This document shows, in pieces, positions 1-8,470 of a stretch of 54,530 nt of DNA. The DNA is taken from the NCBI GenBank assembly GCA_024693925.1, contig JAILKH010000063.1, positions 1-54,530 on the forward strand. The letters run 5' to 3'. Position 1 is the first letter of the stretch; each line of letters starts with the position of its first letter. A program made the position numbers and the translations under genes. The stretch comes from Lachnospiraceae bacterium. GTDB lineage: Bacteria > Bacillota > Clostridia > Lachnospirales > Lachnospiraceae. The notes below the pieces were generated by a model. The model searched no databases. It saw only the letters and a program-made list of their open reading frames with translations, and was not told the origin of the DNA.

Positions 1-86
1 TGGAAATATAATGTTATTTGTGGGAATAAATATGATATACTCTATACAATGATTTATATTGCAGACGGATTATTAAGGATTATAGC

Positions 87-1034
87 ATGTGGGAAGTAAA
101 AATAGCAGGTATAACATTTTATTATCTGATAAGTTATATGATCTTTTTCAGTGTTTTAGGATGGATCTGGGAAAGTTTTTATGTTTCGATCACCGAACAC
201 CGGGTGATTAATCGCGGATACGTTAGCGGACCGGTTTGTACCATATATGGGGTAGGTGGGGTTTTTATGACGGTAATCCTGCAACCTTTTAAAAGTAATT
301 ATATAATAACGTTTTTATTTGCCATAGTATTTACAACAACCCTGGAATATATAACTGCGGTAGTAATGGAAACGCTTTTTCATACCAGCTGGTGGGATTA
401 TACTGCAGAAAGGTTTAATTATAAGGGAAGAATATGTTTAAAGAGTTCATTGGCCTGGGGATTTGCGTCTTTATTGTTATTTAATGTCCTGCTTCCCATC
501 GCAGATCATATTATTTCTTTGTACAGTGAAAAAAACGGAAGGATAATGATCATTGTAATCGGAATAGTATATGTGGTTGACTTTACAACCTCCACTATAG
601 CAGCAATGGATGTGGCTAAGCGGATTGAAAAGCTGGATATGCTTTTGGATGAATTTGAGTCATATTTTAAATCCTCTAAATTGTATACGGAAGGAGAAGA
701 ACTGAAGAACAGACTGGGAGCTATCAGGGTAAGGATAACGGAAATCAATTATATTAAACGTTATTCAAAACGTCTTGAGGTTGCTCAGGCTGTATGGAAG
801 GAAAAGGTTATCAGTTCGGGTCAAAAGTATACCAATGAAACGCTTGGCAGATTAAGTCGTATTAAAGAATTGTATTCAAAAGCTATGATAGGCCGGACTT
901 GGAATAGTATATTTCAGGGCAGAATACTCAGGGCTTATCCTAAGCTTACATCCAGGCGGCATTTTAGAGAACGCGTAGATGAATCTGTTAAGGACGTAGG
1001 ATATAATGAAGAGGATCAGGGATCACAGAATTAA
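87..1034 (+). CDS. CmpB-like (putative ABC transporter permease, PF06541-type) membrane protein
   Basis: The 315-residue product has an N-terminal membrane region of about 175 residues with roughly five hydrophobic helices. It carries the family-like stretch FSVLGWIWESFYVSI followed by a glycine-rich YVSGPVCTIYGVGGV segment. This matches the Lachnospiraceae family annotated as putative ABC transporter permease / CmpB; the biochemical role is not established and no ATPase lies nearby. Residues from about 176 to 315 are a charged, probably cytoplasmic, helical tail that many members lack. An AAGGATT ribosome site lies just before the ATG. It sits 32 bases upstream of rnfC and may share its transcript. 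Confidence 0.75.
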   Translation: MWEVKIAGITFYYLISYMIFFSVLGWIWESFYVSITEHRVINRGYVSGPVCTIYGVGGVFMTVILQPFKSNYIITFLFAIVFTTTLEYITAVVMETLFHTSWWDYTAERFNYKGRICLKSSLAWGFASLLLFNVLLPIADHIISLYSEKNGRIMIIVIGIVYVVDFTTSTIAAMDVAKRIEKLDMLLDEFESYFKSSKLYTEGEELKNRLGAIRVRITEINYIKRYSKRLEVAQAVWKEKVISSGQKYTNETLGRLSRIKELYSKAMIGRTWNSIFQGRILRAYPKLTSRRHFRERVDESVKDVGYNEEDQGSQN

Positions 1035-1066
1035 TAAAATATAGGAATATGAACAGAGGTGAACAA

Positions 1067-2383
1067 ATGGCTGGTTTTACATTTAAAGGAGGCATCCATC
1101 CATATGAAGGCAAGGAATTTACCAAAGATAAACCGATAAAACGGTTTATACCCTCGGGGGAAATGGTATTTCCGTTATCTCAGCATATTGGTGCGCCTGC
1201 AAAACCTGTAGTAAAAAAAGGAGATAGGGTTCTGGCGAACCAGCTTATAGCACAAGCCGGTGGTTTTGTCAGTGCTCATATCTATTCATCGGTTTCCGGA
1301 ACGGTAAAATCAATAGCAAAGCACAGAGTTGCCACCGGAGACATGGTGGAATCCGTGATAATTGAAAATGATGATCTTTATGAGTCGGCCGGACCGCTTC
1401 CGATTGGCAATATTGAAGATATGACAAAACAGGATGTTGTAGATGCCATTAAACTGGCGGGTATTGTCGGTATGGGAGGAGCCGGTTTTCCTACACATGT
1501 TAAATTATCTCCCAAGGATCCTGATAAGATATATTATTGTATAGTGAATTGTTCAGAGTGCGAACCGTACCTTACGTCTGATTACAGACGTATGCTTGAA
1601 GAACCGGAAAAACTGGTGGCAGGTTTGAAAATAATCCTGTGTTTATTTGATCGCGCGGAAGGAATTCTTGCAGTTGAAGATAATAAACCTGATTGTATCA
1701 GAAAATTACGGGAACTGACCTTTGATGATGATCGTATAAGCGTGAAAGCATTAAAAACAAAATATCCCCAGGGTGCGGAAAGACAGTTGATATATGCAAC
1801 AACTAAAAGAGCCATAAATGCATCCATGCTACCTGCAGATGCCGGATGTGTGGTAAATAATGTTGATACTGTTGTGGCAATATATCAGGCGATTATCGAA
1901 AAGAGACCTCTGACGGAAAGGATCGTTACGGTAACGGGAGATGCCGTAAATGAACCGGCAAATTATTTGGTTCCGGTGGGGACAAGTATGAAACAGTTAA
2001 TAGAGGCTTCGGGAGGATTTAAAGTAGCACCCGGGAAATTGATCTGCGGAGGTCCAATGATGGGCTTTGCTATGTATGATATCGATGTTCCTGTCATAAA
2101 AACATCCTCTGCCATAACCTGCTTTACTAAGGATGAGGTAGCCGCTTATGAGCCCTCGGCGTGTATAAATTGCGGAAGATGTGCAGAAGTATGTCCGGGC
2201 AGGGTTATTCCGTCGCGACTGGCTGATTTTGCAAATAATCATGATGAGGATATGTTCCTTCGATATAACGGTCTTGAATGCTGTGAGTGCGGATGCTGTT
2301 CCTATGTTTGCCCCGCAAAACGCCAATTAACCCAAAGTATTAAGACTATGCGTAAGCTTGTTCTTGCGAAAAAGAAAAAATAA
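1067..2383 (+). CDS. rnfC: Rnf complex subunit RnfC (NADH-binding, 4Fe-4S)
   Basis: RnfC is the peripheral subunit where NAD+ is reduced in the ferredoxin:NAD+ oxidoreductase complex at the membrane. The 438-residue protein shows the flavin/NADH-binding region with GMGGAGFPTHVKL near residue 135. It has two ferredoxin-type 4Fe-4S motifs near the C-terminus, Cys366/369/372/376 and Cys405/408/411/415. I choose the ATG at 1067 because AGAGGTG lies six bases upstream; an in-frame ATG at 1049 has no good ribosome site. It lacks the long alanine-rich tail of proteobacterial RnfC. It is the first gene of rnfCDGEAB, the order usual in Clostridia. Confidence 0.95.
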   Translation: MAGFTFKGGIHPYEGKEFTKDKPIKRFIPSGEMVFPLSQHIGAPAKPVVKKGDRVLANQLIAQAGGFVSAHIYSSVSGTVKSIAKHRVATGDMVESVIIENDDLYESAGPLPIGNIEDMTKQDVVDAIKLAGIVGMGGAGFPTHVKLSPKDPDKIYYCIVNCSECEPYLTSDYRRMLEEPEKLVAGLKIILCLFDRAEGILAVEDNKPDCIRKLRELTFDDDRISVKALKTKYPQGAERQLIYATTKRAINASMLPADAGCVVNNVDTVVAIYQAIIEKRPLTERIVTVTGDAVNEPANYLVPVGTSMKQLIEASGGFKVAPGKLICGGPMMGFAMYDIDVPVIKTSSAITCFTKDEVAAYEPSACINCGRCAEVCPGRVIPSRLADFANNHDEDMFLRYNGLECCECGCCSYVCPAKRQLTQSIKTMRKLVLAKKKK

Positions 2384-2412
2384 ATTATTACGAAAGAACG
2401 GAGATAAATGTG

Positions 2413-3342
2413 ATGAGTGACCTTTTTAATGTATCCTCGGGACCGCATATAAGAAGTAAGTATACTACACAAAAAATAATGGGAATCGTTATTTTGGCAT
2501 TATTACCGACAACCATTTACGGTATTGTTCATTTTGGGATAAAAGCGGCGGTTTTGGTGGTGTCGGGGATAGTCACCTGTGTGATAACGGAGCTTATATA
2601 TGATCTAATAATGAAAAAACCCATAACTGTGGGAGATTTAAGTGCTGTGGTTACGGGTTTGTTATTGGCGTTGAATATGCCTCCGAATGCCGGCTGGTGG
2701 ATGCCTGTCATAGGTGGGATATTTGCCATAGTATTTGTGAAGATGCTTTTTGGCGGGCTGGGACAGAATTTTATGAATCCCGCGCTTGCGGGCCGATGTT
2801 TTCTTGTAATATGTTTCACGGCTGAAATGACGGATTTTGGCTATGATGGGATTACAGGAGCTACTCCTCTTGCAATGATAAGAAATAATGAAGCTGTCAG
2901 TGTTAAGGATATGATCCTGGGCAATATCCCGGGAACCATAGGTGAAACCTCCTTGGTAGCTATAGTTCTCGGTGCCTGCATAATGCTTGCATTTGGAGTT
3001 ATTGATCTTAAGATACCTTTAACATATATAATCAGTTTTGTTATATTTATGGGACTTTTTGCAGGAAGAGGATGGAATGTTGATTATCTTTTGGCACAGG
3101 TTGCGGGAGGAGGTCTTATGCTGGGGGCATTTTTTATGGCTACGGATTATGCGACCAGTCCCATAACGTCCGGAGGAAAGATCGTATACGGTATAGCATT
3201 GGGGATTATGACAGGTATATTCAGGTGTTTTTCAAGCAGTGCCGAAGGTGTTAGTTTTGCTATAGTTTTTTGTAATTTACTGGTTCCGATCATCGAAACA
3301 CTTACTTTACCCAAATGTTTTGGAAAGGGGGGTGAGGCCTGA
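2413..3342 (+). CDS. rnfD: Rnf complex membrane subunit RnfD (covalent FMN carrier)
   Basis: RnfD is an integral membrane subunit homologous to NqrB and carries a covalently bound FMN. The 310-residue protein is very hydrophobic, with eight or more membrane helices. It contains DGITGATPLA around residues 145-154, which matches the ApbE flavinylation consensus Dgx(S/T)gAT and makes Thr151 the likely FMN attachment residue. A GGAG ribosome site precedes both a GTG at 2410 and the ATG at 2413; I prefer the ATG. The stop codon overlaps the rnfG start in a TGATG junction, so the two are probably translationally coupled. Confidence 0.95.
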   Translation: MSDLFNVSSGPHIRSKYTTQKIMGIVILALLPTTIYGIVHFGIKAAVLVVSGIVTCVITELIYDLIMKKPITVGDLSAVVTGLLLALNMPPNAGWWMPVIGGIFAIVFVKMLFGGLGQNFMNPALAGRCFLVICFTAEMTDFGYDGITGATPLAMIRNNEAVSVKDMILGNIPGTIGETSLVAIVLGACIMLAFGVIDLKIPLTYIISFVIFMGLFAGRGWNVDYLLAQVAGGGLMLGAFFMATDYATSPITSGGKIVYGIALGIMTGIFRCFSSSAEGVSFAIVFCNLLVPIIETLTLPKCFGKGGEA

Positions 3343-3941
3343 TGAAAGAAAATATAAGATCTGTTCTTACCCTGACAATTATTACGATCGTTGCGGGAAT
3401 CCTTCTGGGATATGTATATGAAATCACAAAGGAACCTATAGCCGCAAAAACTCTTGAAACTAAAATGACGGCGTATAAAACGGTATTTCCGGAGGCATCG
3501 GATTTTACGGCGGCTCCCGGTTTTGATGCCCAAAGTGCAAGAAATATCCTTGATGATAACGGCTTAACGGGGGAAACAATAGATGAGTGTCTGGCAGCGG
3601 TTAATGAGAAGGGTGATGTTATCGGGAATGTTATGACTATCACTACAGGAGAAGGTTATGGGGGTGATATAACAATATCTGTGGGAATAAATCGTGATGG
3701 TACGTTAAACGGTATTGAGATTCTTGATATTTCCGAAACTGCGGGACTTGGAATGAAAGCGGATACCGATGATTTTAAAAATCAATTTAAAAATAAAAAT
3801 GTGGCCAAATTTAATTATACCAAGACAGGTGCAGGTGCAGATTATGAGATCGATGCCATAAGCGGAGCAACCATAACCACTAATGCCTGTGTTAATGCTG
3901 TAAATGCCGGTCTGGCTTATATGCAGAATCTTGGAGATTAG
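3342..3941 (+). CDS. rnfG: Rnf complex subunit RnfG (covalent FMN, extracytoplasmic)
   Basis: RnfG is homologous to NqrC and passes electrons through a threonine-linked FMN outside the membrane. The 199-residue protein has one N-terminal membrane helix at about residues 7-27 and an FMN-binding domain. It ends with the flavinylation motif DAISGATITT, in which Thr177 is the predicted attachment site. The start overlaps the rnfD stop. The apbE gene on the opposite strand at 6094-7119 is the natural candidate for the FMN transferase that modifies it. Confidence 0.95.
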   Translation: MKENIRSVLTLTIITIVAGILLGYVYEITKEPIAAKTLETKMTAYKTVFPEASDFTAAPGFDAQSARNILDDNGLTGETIDECLAAVNEKGDVIGNVMTITTGEGYGGDITISVGINRDGTLNGIEILDISETAGLGMKADTDDFKNQFKNKNVAKFNYTKTGAGADYEIDAISGATITTNACVNAVNAGLAYMQNLGD

Positions 3942-3966
3942 TTGTGTTTTGCCGAAGGGTTATATA

Positions 3967-3982
3967 ATACCGGGATCGGTAT
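3967..3982 (+). other. Short hairpin directly before the rnfE ribosome site
   Basis: ATACCG-GGAT-CGGTAT forms a perfect six-pair stem with a four-base loop, ending one base before the AAGGAGG of rnfE at 3984-3989. It lies in the only sizeable gap (54 bases) of the rnf operon. It could act as an RNA processing or translation-tuning element. There is no T-run, so it is not a terminator. A TATAAT at 3963-3968 overlaps its 5' arm but has a poorly spaced -35. Confidence 0.4.
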
Positions 3983-3995
3983 AAGGAGGTTGTAA

Positions 3996-4691
3996 ATGGG
4001 TAGATCATTAGAGAGATTATATAACGGAATAGTAAAAGAAAATCCTACGCTGGTATTGATGCTGGGAATGTGTCCTACTCTAGCGGTAACTACAAGTGCC
4101 ATAAACGGGGTGGGTATGGGTTTGACTACGACTGTTGTTTTGGTCATGTCTAACCTGCTGATCTCCTTGCTTAGAAAATTAATACCGGACAGCGTAAGGA
4201 TTCCGGCGTTTATAGTAATTATTGCTTCCTTTGTTACTATAGTTCAGTTATTGCTTCAGGCATATATTCCCGGCTTGTATTCGGCCCTTGGAATATATAT
4301 TCCTTTGATAGTGGTTAATTGTATTATTCTCGGAAGAGCGGAAGCCTATGCATCAAAGAATCCTGTGATCCCTTCCGTATTTGACGGGGTGGGTATGGGA
4401 CTTGGTTTTACAATTGGACTTACCCTTATTGGAATGATCCGGGAAATATTGGGGGCCGGCTCCATATTCGGATTCCGTTTTTTGCCTGAAAGTATAAAAC
4501 CGCTTACAATTTTCATTTTGGCCCCCGGAGCCTTTTTTGTTTTGGCTGTTCTTACCGCTGTGATGAATAAAGTTAAGGACAGATCCCAAAATGATAGTGC
4601 CGGAATTCAATGTTCGGATGAAATGTGTAAAGGATGTATAAATACCGGTTGTAAGGGAAGGATCATTGAAGGGAGTGATATAGATGGGTAA
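3996..4691 (+). CDS. rnfE: Rnf complex membrane subunit RnfE with a Cys-rich tail
   Basis: RnfE is homologous to NqrD and pairs with RnfA in the membrane. The 231-residue protein has about six membrane helices. Cys26 (LGMCP) and Cys109 (VVNC) match the conserved cysteines that, in Rnf/Nqr structures, bind a [2Fe-2S] cluster between RnfA and RnfE. Beyond the last helix lies a hydrophilic tail with Cys206, Cys211, Cys214 and Cys219 (spacing C-x4-C-x2-C-x4-C) that is not part of the membrane core and could bind a metal or Fe-S cluster. A strong AAGGAGG site precedes the ATG. The gene overlaps rnfA by eight bases. Confidence 0.94.
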   Translation: MGRSLERLYNGIVKENPTLVLMLGMCPTLAVTTSAINGVGMGLTTTVVLVMSNLLISLLRKLIPDSVRIPAFIVIIASFVTIVQLLLQAYIPGLYSALGIYIPLIVVNCIILGRAEAYASKNPVIPSVFDGVGMGLGFTIGLTLIGMIREILGAGSIFGFRFLPESIKPLTIFILAPGAFFVLAVLTAVMNKVKDRSQNDSAGIQCSDEMCKGCINTGCKGRIIEGSDIDG

Positions 4692-5259
4692 ATTGCTGAC
4701 GATTGCTATTGGTTCCGCTTTTATTAATAATGTTGTGTTAAGCCAGTTTTTGGGAATTTGTCCTTTCCTGGGAGTTTCCAAAAAGATCAAGACAGCTGCG
4801 GGAATGGGGTCTGCAGTGGTTTTTGTTATAACCTTAGCTTCGGCGGTTACTTCATTGATTTATAAATTCCTGCTGGTTCCCTTTAACATAACCTATTTGC
4901 AAACGATAGTATTTATATTGGTCATTGCGGCGCTTGTTCAATTTGTCGAGATGTTTTTAAAGAAAAAGGTAAAGAGTCTGTATAATGCTTTGGGAGTGTA
5001 TCTTCCTCTTATTACCACTAACTGTGCCGTGCTTGGTGTTGCTCTTAAGAATGTTCAGAATGATTACGGTTTTTTGGAAAGTGTTGTAAACGGGTTTGCG
5101 GTATCGGTAGGATTTTTGGTAGCCATAGTAATAATGGCGGGAATCAGAGAGAAGATCAAATATAATGATATTCCAAAAGCATTCAGAGGGACACCTATTG
5201 TTCTTGTGACCGCAGGACTTATGGCCATTGCATTTTTTGGCTTTTCGGGACTTAAGTAG
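4684..5259 (+). CDS. rnfA: Rnf complex membrane subunit RnfA
   Basis: RnfA (NqrE homologue) is the partner of RnfE in the ion-translocating membrane core. The 191-residue length is typical. It has about six membrane helices and the conserved cysteines Cys26 (LGICPFLG) and Cys114 (TTNC), expected to share a [2Fe-2S] cluster with the RnfE pair. Its start overlaps the rnfE end by eight bases, which suggests balanced translation of the two halves. rnfB follows after 20 bases. Confidence 0.95.
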   Translation: MGKLLTIAIGSAFINNVVLSQFLGICPFLGVSKKIKTAAGMGSAVVFVITLASAVTSLIYKFLLVPFNITYLQTIVFILVIAALVQFVEMFLKKKVKSLYNALGVYLPLITTNCAVLGVALKNVQNDYGFLESVVNGFAVSVGFLVAIVIMAGIREKIKYNDIPKAFRGTPIVLVTAGLMAIAFFGFSGLK

Positions 5260-5279
5260 GGAAGAGAGGAGAAAGGATC

Positions 5280-6080
5280 ATGAATGTTACCGGAATTATT
5301 ATTGCCGTATCGGTGGTTGGCGGAACAGGTATACTAATTGGTATTTTTTTGAGTATTTTCGGAAATCTGTTTAAGGTAGATACAAATCCTTTGGAGGATG
5401 CGATAATTGAGGCTCTTCCCGGAAATAACTGTGGGGGATGCGGTTATGCGGGTTGTAATGCACTGGCACAGGCCATAGCCGCCGGAACGGCTCCGGTTTC
5501 CGGCTGTCCCGTAGGAGGAGAACCGGTATCTGAATCCATTGCGAAAATAATGGGAGTAGAGGCTGATTCGGGGGATAAAATGGTTGCCTTTGTTAAGTGT
5601 AAAGGTAATTGTGATGTTACTTTTAATAATTACAATTATGAAGGTGTAAAAGACTGCAGAATGGCAAAATTTGTTCCTTCTTCAGGCCCCAAAAGCTGTG
5701 ACTATGGTTGTATAGGTTTTGGGACTTGTGTTGATGTATGTGAATTTGATGCGATAAAAATTATTAACGGAGTAGCTGTTGTCGATAAAGATAAATGTAA
5801 GGCCTGTAAAAAATGTATAGAGGCTTGTCCGAATAATTTAATAGAACTTATTCCTTATAAGGCAAAATATGCGGTTGATTGTATGAATAAGGATAAGGGG
5901 CCTTTGGTCATGAAAGTATGTAAAATAGGCTGTATAGGTTGTGGATTATGTGAAAAGGAATGTCCTGTAGGAGCTATAACTGTTAAGGATTCACTTGCAT
6001 ATATAGATCAGGAGAAGTGTATAGGCTGCGGTAAGTGTGCAAAAAAATGTCCTAAGGGAGCTATAGGTAAAATATCATAG
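5280..6080 (+). CDS. rnfB: Rnf complex subunit RnfB (ferredoxin-oxidising, multi 4Fe-4S)
   Basis: RnfB accepts electrons from reduced ferredoxin. The 266-residue protein has one N-terminal membrane helix (about residues 4-28). Next is the RnfB-type cluster motif with Cys51, Cys54, Cys59 and Cys76. A Cys-rich middle region follows, with Cys107, 111, 126, 140, 144, 150 and 154. Three ferredoxin-type motifs come last, at Cys173-183, Cys218-228 and Cys247-257, plus additional cysteines at 201 and 214. This long, cluster-rich form is typical of Clostridia rather than Proteobacteria. It is the last gene of the operon, and the stop is 13 bases from the end of the convergent apbE. Confidence 0.95.
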   Translation: MNVTGIIIAVSVVGGTGILIGIFLSIFGNLFKVDTNPLEDAIIEALPGNNCGGCGYAGCNALAQAIAAGTAPVSGCPVGGEPVSESIAKIMGVEADSGDKMVAFVKCKGNCDVTFNNYNYEGVKDCRMAKFVPSSGPKSCDYGCIGFGTCVDVCEFDAIKIINGVAVVDKDKCKACKKCIEACPNNLIELIPYKAKYAVDCMNKDKGPLVMKVCKIGCIGCGLCEKECPVGAITVKDSLAYIDQEKCIGCGKCAKKCPKGAIGKIS

Positions 6081-6093
6081 TTTCGGATCCATA

Positions 6094-7119
6094 TCATTTA
6101 AAGTATTTTTGGGCATTATCCGTATAATAAAGTTTATTGTCCCCGGTGATAAAAACGGCCTCCGTATCGGGGATTTTATTTATAAGGTTTATTGATCCTT
6201 TAAGTCCCGATAGTAAACAGACGGTTGAAAGTGCATCCCCATCTAAAGAGGATTGGCTGATAATGGTTGCACTGTAAAGGTCCGTATCTTTGGGATATCC
6301 CGTTATCGGATCCATAATATGATGATATATTTTATTATCGTATGTAAAATATCTTTCATATATTCCGGAGGTTACAACAGACATATCGCAAATACTAAGG
6401 GATTTTACGACTTCATTGGATTGTGAAAATGGTTTTTTGATCCCTATGAGAAAATTGTCGCCGTTGGGTTTGACACCGACGGTAAGGATGTTTCCGCCCA
6501 AAGATATTAAAGCGCTTTTAATTCCTTTTGAAATCATATAATCCTTGAGCCTGTCAGCAATATATCCTTTTCCAAGAGCACCGATATCAACCTTTAAGTC
6601 GGAGTCGGTTTTGGAAACGGTAAGGTTTTCGCTATTGATATGCAAATTCATAAGATTGATATGTGGAAGCAGTTCTTTTATTTGTTTATCCTGGGGAAGA
6701 GTTTCGTTTTCTCCGGATAATTTCCATAATTCGCATAGAGGTTCGGTTGTAATATCAAAATCCGTTGTCAGAGTATGATATTTTTGAGCATATTTGAGTA
6801 TTTCAATTGTTTCCGCAGATACAGGAATATCTTCATTGGCAGCAGCTTTGTTTATTTTTGAAATATCACTGTCCGGTACTGTTTTGGAGAACAGATTATT
6901 ATAATATGAACACATATCAAAGCATTTATCGAGAATATCCTCGTTGTTGGAATCGTAGATATTTATTGTTATTACGGTATCAAAATAAAACCCGGTCCGG
7001 GTTATGTAGGTATTTTGATCCCGTAAATTTGCACAGCCTGATAATGAAAGGATACAGTTAAGCAATATAAATATAACTACCGGTTTTATCGGTATATTTG
7101 GTCTTGTAATGTTTTTCAT
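6094..7119 (-). CDS. apbE: FAD:protein FMN transferase, lipoprotein (ApbE)
   Basis: ApbE takes FMN from FAD and links it to a threonine of extracytoplasmic flavoproteins. The 341-residue protein has a lipoprotein signal with the lipobox LSGC and Cys29 as the lipidation site, so it should act on the outer face of the membrane. It shows family motifs GALGKGYIAD (near residue 183) and SLGGNILTVG, and DGDALST in the C-terminal half. It sits tail to tail with rnfB, and the obvious substrates are RnfD and RnfG, which both carry the flavinylation motif. I see no clear ribosome site upstream of the ATG, so translation may be weak. Confidence 0.93.
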   Translation of the reverse strand: MKNITRPNIPIKPVVIFILLNCILSLSGCANLRDQNTYITRTGFYFDTVITINIYDSNNEDILDKCFDMCSYYNNLFSKTVPDSDISKINKAAANEDIPVSAETIEILKYAQKYHTLTTDFDITTEPLCELWKLSGENETLPQDKQIKELLPHINLMNLHINSENLTVSKTDSDLKVDIGALGKGYIADRLKDYMISKGIKSALISLGGNILTVGVKPNGDNFLIGIKKPFSQSNEVVKSLSICDMSVVTSGIYERYFTYDNKIYHHIMDPITGYPKDTDLYSATIISQSSLDGDALSTVCLLSGLKGSINLINKIPDTEAVFITGDNKLYYTDNAQKYFK

Positions 7120-7127
7120 GCTATAAT
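7119..7127 (+). promoter_or_regulatory. Extended -10 promoter for the GH25 gene
   Basis: TGCTATAAT is a perfect extended -10 element in the apbE/GH25 divergent gap, 60 bases before the lysozyme ATG. No good -35 is present at normal spacing, which is usual for extended -10 promoters. Confidence 0.5.
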
Positions 7128-7186
7128 ATTATCATATGAAAGATATTTGTTACAGCGAAATATTGGTGATTTGAAGGTGTATAAAA

Positions 7187-8464
7187 ATGGCAGGTTTTTT
7201 TAATGATCAGGAAAGAGAAGACAGAAAAGCATATAAACAGACGGTGATATATTTTATTGCTGCCATTTCATTGGTAATGCTCCTTTTTCTCGTAATAATA
7301 TATATGAATACCAAAGATAAACAGGAAAGGGCCAGGGCAGAGGCGTTAAGAAAACAGGCTGAAGAGCAGGCCAGGGAAGAGGAACTTACGGAGCAGAGGC
7401 TTGAAGATGAAGCACTTGGGATAGGAGAGCATAATATTACTTCCGAGGATCTTGATTTCTGGGAGATGTATGAGAAAGATAAGCAAAAAGATGAAAAAAA
7501 GGGAAATGAAGAAGAATTAAAAGAATCCGAAGATGATGATTATGAAAATATAAAAGACAGAGATAAGAATAATGATGATGTTGTTAAACGTGATCCAACG
7601 GTCAGTTCCAACGCAAATGAAGACAGTATCATGGATAATACCGTCGACGACAGAAAAAATGAAACAACAGGCGCCCTTAAAAAAGAAAAAGAAGATGACG
7701 GAAAGCACATAAAGGCTACTGCCAAAGGTTCGGAGGCTACCTGGTACGAGATACTTAAGGATGTTGAAAAACATGATTATGATCTTAAAACCTATTTATC
7801 AATGGATGAAGAATCATTGGAATATAAGAGTGATAATGTATATACAAAAAGAGGTGTGGATGTATCCAAATATCAGGGGGTTATTGACTGGGGAAAGGTT
7901 AAAGCCGCAGGAATTGATTTTGCAATGATACGCGTCGGGGCAAGAGGATACGGAAGCGGGCAGATCACGCTGGATGATAATTTTGTAATTAATATTATGG
8001 GTGCAAAGGCAGCGGGACTGGACACGGGAGTATATTTTTTCACACAGGCGATAACGGAAGAAGAGGCGGTTGAAGAAGCTAACTTTACGGTGGGCGCACT
8101 TATGAATTACGGGGTCACTTATCCGGTGGCCGTGGATGTGGAATGGATTTCCGGAGATAAGGCCAGAACTGATGATCTTACGCCGGAAGAACGTACCGGA
8201 CTTGTTATTAAATATTGTGATACGATAAAGGCCTTCGGATATCAGCCGGTCATATATGCAGACAGAGATATGCTGATAGCGGGGCTGTTGCCCGAAAAAA
8301 TAAAAAATTATGATGTATGGCTGAGTGATGATCTTCAACCTGAAGATGGTACGGATTATCCGTACAGATTTTCTATGTGGCAATATACAAAGAAGGGTAA
8401 GGTGGACGGCATAGAGGGAGAGGTTGATCTTAATCTGAGATTTTTTAATACAAAGGAAAAATAA
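7187..8464 (+). CDS. Membrane-anchored GH25 family lysozyme
   Basis: GH25 enzymes hydrolyse the N-acetylmuramyl bond of peptidoglycan. The 425-residue protein has a short cytoplasmic N-terminus and one membrane helix at about residues 17-38, with no cleavable signal. A Glu/Lys/Asp-rich linker of about 180 residues, including a coiled-coil-like part, follows and leads to the GH25 domain from about residue 222. The domain starts with RGVDVSKYQG and contains DVE (in VAVDVEWISG, near residue 314), the catalytic acidic pair of the family. A GAAGGTG site lies upstream of the ATG. The tethered form fits a role in wall remodelling at the cell surface rather than release of a free lysin. Confidence 0.88.
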   Translation: MAGFFNDQEREDRKAYKQTVIYFIAAISLVMLLFLVIIYMNTKDKQERARAEALRKQAEEQAREEELTEQRLEDEALGIGEHNITSEDLDFWEMYEKDKQKDEKKGNEEELKESEDDDYENIKDRDKNNDDVVKRDPTVSSNANEDSIMDNTVDDRKNETTGALKKEKEDDGKHIKATAKGSEATWYEILKDVEKHDYDLKTYLSMDEESLEYKSDNVYTKRGVDVSKYQGVIDWGKVKAAGIDFAMIRVGARGYGSGQITLDDNFVINIMGAKAAGLDTGVYFFTQAITEEEAVEEANFTVGALMNYGVTYPVAVDVEWISGDKARTDDLTPEERTGLVIKYCDTIKAFGYQPVIYADRDMLIAGLLPEKIKNYDVWLSDDLQPEDGTDYPYRFSMWQYTKKGKVDGIEGEVDLNLRFFNTKEK

Positions 8465-8470
8465 TGCCTG

